Source: Ensifer sp. WSM1721 (GTDB lineage: Bacteria > Pseudomonadota > Alphaproteobacteria > Rhizobiales > Rhizobiaceae). Taken from it: a stretch of 64,000 nucleotides of DNA. Numbering within the stretch: position 1 is the first letter of the stretch; every line of letters begins with the position of its first letter. Below the pieces are notes generated by a model. That model made no database searches, had not been told where the DNA came from, and worked only from the letters and a program-made list of their open reading frames with translations. Below, piece after piece: positions 61,915 through 64,000 of the stretch. The position numbers were made by a program, and so were the translations under genes. The stretch spans positions 186,001 to 250,000 of the forward strand of contig NZ_CP165785.1 in the NCBI RefSeq assembly GCF_000513895.2. Direction: 5' to 3'.

Positions 61915-63078
61915 ATGAACATGGAAGCGAAGTTCGCAGGCATGGAAGTCGGCTACGATGTACCGGCTCTTCCCGGAATGAGCGTCGATGAAATCCAGAC
62001 GCCGTGCCTGGTCCTCGATCTCGATGCCCTTGAACGCAACATCCGCAAGATGGGCGACTATGCCAAGGCGCACAAAATGCGCCACAGGGCACACGGCAAG
62101 ATGCACAAGTCGGTCGATGTTCTGCGTCTCCAGCAGGAACTCGGTGGCGCAGTTGGTGTGTGCTGCCAGAAGGTGTCGGAGGCAGAGGTGTTCGTGCGCG
62201 GCGGAATCAAGGACGTGCTGGTGTCGAACCAGGTTCGCGATCCGCTGAAGATCGCTCGTCTGGCCCGCCTCGCCAAGCAGGATGCACGCATTATCGTTTG
62301 CGTCGACGATCTGGCCAATGTCGCAGAACTGTCGGCAGCGGCACAGAAGCACGGGACAACGCTCGAGTGCTTTGTCGAGATCGATTGCGGTGCTGGCCGG
62401 TGCGGCGTGACCACGACCGCCGCGGTTGTGGCGCTTGCCAAAGCCATCGACGGCGCTCCGGGTCTCAGGTTCACTGGCATTCAGGCCTATCAAGGCGCTA
62501 TGCAACATATCGACAACTACGAAGACCGCAGGGCCAAGCTCGATCTCGCGATTGCGCAAGTCAAGGAAGCGGTCGCGGCTTTGAAGGCCGAAGGCCTGGA
62601 GCCCGAACTGGTCAGCGGAGGCGGGACCGGAAGCTATTATTTCGAGAGCAATTCCGGTGTGTACAACGAACTGCAGTGCGGTAGCTATGCGTTCATGGAT
62701 GCCGATTACGGTCGCATCCGTGATCAGGGTGGCAACAGGATTGATGAAGGCGAATGGGAAAACGCCCTGTTTATTCTCACCAGCGTGATGAGCCACGCGA
62801 AGTCGGACAAGGCGATTTGCGACGCCGGATTGAAGGCGCAGTCGGTCGATTCCGGACTCCCGTTCGTCTATGGCCGCACTGACGTCAAATACGTGAAATG
62901 CTCGGATGAGCATGGCGTCATCGAGGATCCGAACGGTGTGCTCAAGATCAATGAAAAGCTCCGTTTGGTTCCTGGCCACTGCGACCCGACCTGCAATGTT
63001 CACGATTGGTATGTCGGCGTGCGCAACGGCCGGGTTGAAACGCTGTGGCCGGTTTCGGCGCGCGGTAAGGCCTACTGA
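61915..63078 (+). CDS. bhcC: beta-Hydroxyaspartate aldolase BhcC
   Basis: A 387-residue D-threonine-aldolase-like, fold-type III PLP enzyme. IQTPCLVLDLDALERNIRKM leads into HRAHGKMHKSVDVLR, which carries the PLP lysine, and the C-terminal region has the metal-binding CDPTCNVHDWYVGVRNG (His and Cys). It condenses glycine and glyoxylate to beta-hydroxyaspartate. The start at 61915 follows GGAGAGAAAGAGAG; its length equals that known for BhcC of Paracoccus. Confidence 0.93.
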   Translation: MNMEAKFAGMEVGYDVPALPGMSVDEIQTPCLVLDLDALERNIRKMGDYAKAHKMRHRAHGKMHKSVDVLRLQQELGGAVGVCCQKVSEAEVFVRGGIKDVLVSNQVRDPLKIARLARLAKQDARIIVCVDDLANVAELSAAAQKHGTTLECFVEIDCGAGRCGVTTTAAVVALAKAIDGAPGLRFTGIQAYQGAMQHIDNYEDRRAKLDLAIAQVKEAVAALKAEGLEPELVSGGGTGSYYFESNSGVYNELQCGSYAFMDADYGRIRDQGGNRIDEGEWENALFILTSVMSHAKSDKAICDAGLKAQSVDSGLPFVYGRTDVKYVKCSDEHGVIEDPNGVLKINEKLRLVPGHCDPTCNVHDWYVGVRNGRVETLWPVSARGKAY

Positions 63079-63117
63079 CCATCAAGGGGGCGTCGCCCCA
63101 CTTCGCAGGAAGTTACA

Positions 63118-64000
63118 ATGATCATCGTACCGGAAAATCAGATCGCCGGGCTGATTACTCCCGCTGATTGCCTTGCGGCGGTCGAAGGGGTCTTCGCCTC
63201 CATGGCCAAAAGGTCAGCCTACAACTTCCCTGTCATTCGCGAGGCAATCGGCCATGCGGACGCGCTCTATGGTTTCAAATCGGGGTTCGACCGCGACAGT
63301 CTGGCTCTTGGTCTTAAATCCGGTGGTTTCTGGCCGAACAATGTTCAAAAGGGGCTGGCGAACCACCAATCGACCGTCTTCCTGTTTGACGCTGATACCG
63401 GCAGGTGCCGTGCGGTGGTTGGCGGCAATCTGCTCACTGCGCTTCGGACGGCGGCAGCCTCGGCTGTCTCGATCAAGTATCTTGCCCGTAGGGACGCGAA
63501 GGTGCTTGGCATGATCGGCGCAGGGCATCAATCGACGTACCAGTTGCGCGCTGCGGTGGAGCAGAGGCCTTTTGAGAAAGTCCTCGCGTGGAATCTGCAC
63601 CCCGAGATGCTGAGCCGTCTCGAGGGAGTCGCCAGGGAACTGGAGCTCCCTTTCGAGACTGTCGATCTCGACCGTCTGGGTGATGAAGCGGACGTCATCA
63701 TTTCGATTACCTCGTCGTTTGCCCCGATCCTCAAGGCCTCTCAGGTTCGCCCGGGCACACATCTTGCCTGTATGGGGACAGACACAAAGGGCAAACAGGA
63801 GATGGACGCCGAACTTCTCGCTGCAGCAACAGTGTTCACCGATGAAGTCGCTCAGGCCGTCACGATCGGTGAATGCCAGCACGCGATTGAAAAGGGGCTG
63901 ATCAGCAGGGACGATATTGTCGAGATTGGTGCGGTCATCACAGGTCGCCACACGGGCCGTTCGTCACCAGAAGAGATCACATTGTTTGACGGGACGGGCG
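63118..64000 (+). CDS. bhcD: Iminosuccinate reductase BhcD (3' partial)
   Basis: The ornithine cyclodeaminase/mu-crystallin family gene starts at 63118 after GCAGGAAG and is open to the window end (294 codons; about 320 expected). MIIVPENQIAGLITPADCLA, GFKSGFDRD, LGLKSGGFWPNN, and a Rossmann motif LGMIGAGHQSTYQLRA near residue 130, followed by IISITSSFAPIL and GTHLACMGTDTKGKQEM. In the bhc setting it reduces iminosuccinate to aspartate with NADH, closing the cycle. A 13-bp GGGGCG/CGCCCC hairpin lies just upstream, after bhcC. Confidence 0.92.
   Translation, partial: MIIVPENQIAGLITPADCLAAVEGVFASMAKRSAYNFPVIREAIGHADALYGFKSGFDRDSLALGLKSGGFWPNNVQKGLANHQSTVFLFDADTGRCRAVVGGNLLTALRTAAASAVSIKYLARRDAKVLGMIGAGHQSTYQLRAAVEQRPFEKVLAWNLHPEMLSRLEGVARELELPFETVDLDRLGDEADVIISITSSFAPILKASQVRPGTHLACMGTDTKGKQEMDAELLAAATVFTDEVAQAVTIGECQHAIEKGLISRDDIVEIGAVITGRHTGRSSPEEITLFDGTG

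Noticed and set aside
1..64000. CRISPR arrays, tRNA or rRNA genes, plasmid replication or conjugation genes, phage genes
   Set aside because: None seen on either strand; the only recurring short sequences are the LacI-type operators, and the only long repeat is acoABC.

Overview
The window is GC-rich accessory DNA from an alphaproteobacterium, most likely a member of the Rhizobiales (Rhizobium/Ensifer/Mesorhizobium type), and could come from a chromid, megaplasmid or chromosomal catabolic island. This rests on codon use, the density of ABC importers with LacI, GntR, IclR, LysR, TetR and RpiR regulators, a rhizobial-type intergenic palindrome between etfB and etfA, and the absence of tRNA, rRNA, replication or conjugation genes. 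I saw no tRNA, rRNA or CRISPR array. The only recognisable transposon is a dead IS66 remnant.

Layout. (1) 1-10.4 kb, + strand: a class III aminotransferase (cut by the window edge), hydantoinase/5-oxoprolinase-like HyuA and HyuB, an NTF2-fold protein, a GMC flavoprotein oxidoreductase, an FAH-family hydrolase and the electron transfer flavoprotein EtfBA. (2) 10.5-16.3 kb, - strand: two DUF1254/DUF1214 exported proteins, a beta-barrel protein whose 5' end looks frameshifted, and the IS66 fossil. (3) 16.4-27.8 kb: RpiR and TetR regulators on -, then on + a PotD/PotA importer with a fused PotB-PotC permease, an SDR, an Asp-nucleophile alpha/beta hydrolase and acetoin-dehydrogenase-like acoABC copy 1. 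(4) 27.9-38.8 kb: a small membrane protein on -, then a + strand run of Gfo/Idh dehydrogenase, TIM-barrel isomerase, RbsB- and RbsC-like importer parts, acoABC copy 2, an SDR, a GlcG/HbpS-like protein, a DUF1445 protein, OsmC and an ABM monooxygenase. (5) 39.3-42.8 kb, - strand: LysR, PLP dehydratase, DUF4392 glutamate cyclase, RidA. (6) 43.2-49.6 kb, +: two Gfo/Idh dehydrogenases, two tandem LacI paralogues and the missing RbsA-like ATPase. (7) 49.8-53.8 kb, +: PxpA, fused PxpB-PxpC and a biotin carboxylase/BCCP protein. (8) 54-64 kb: GntR, glycolate oxidase glcDEF, IclR, and the beta-hydroxyaspartate cycle genes bhcABCD (bhcD cut by the window end).

How the parts fit. The last 10 kb is a complete glycolate assimilation module: GlcDEF makes glyoxylate and BhcABCD turns two glyoxylates into one oxaloacetate. 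The middle of the window is tied together by a repeated LacI-type operator (consensus close to ATGTAATCGTTGACAT, partner GTGTACACGTTTACAT). It occurs before the first Gfo/Idh gene, before rbsB, before the second Gfo/Idh pair, before each lacI gene, behind acoC copy 1 and, in a weaker form, between tetR and the Pot-type operon. This suggests one dispersed regulon for uptake and oxidation of a polyol or sugar-like compound, with rbsBC and rbsA about 15.5 kb apart. Several genes converge on 5-oxoproline and glutamate: HyuAB, the DUF1445 and DUF4392 halves of mammalian D-glutamate cyclase as separate genes, and PxpA/PxpBC. The two acoABC copies are identical over about 3.0 kb but differ in the first 111 bp, the mark of gene conversion or a recent homologous exchange.
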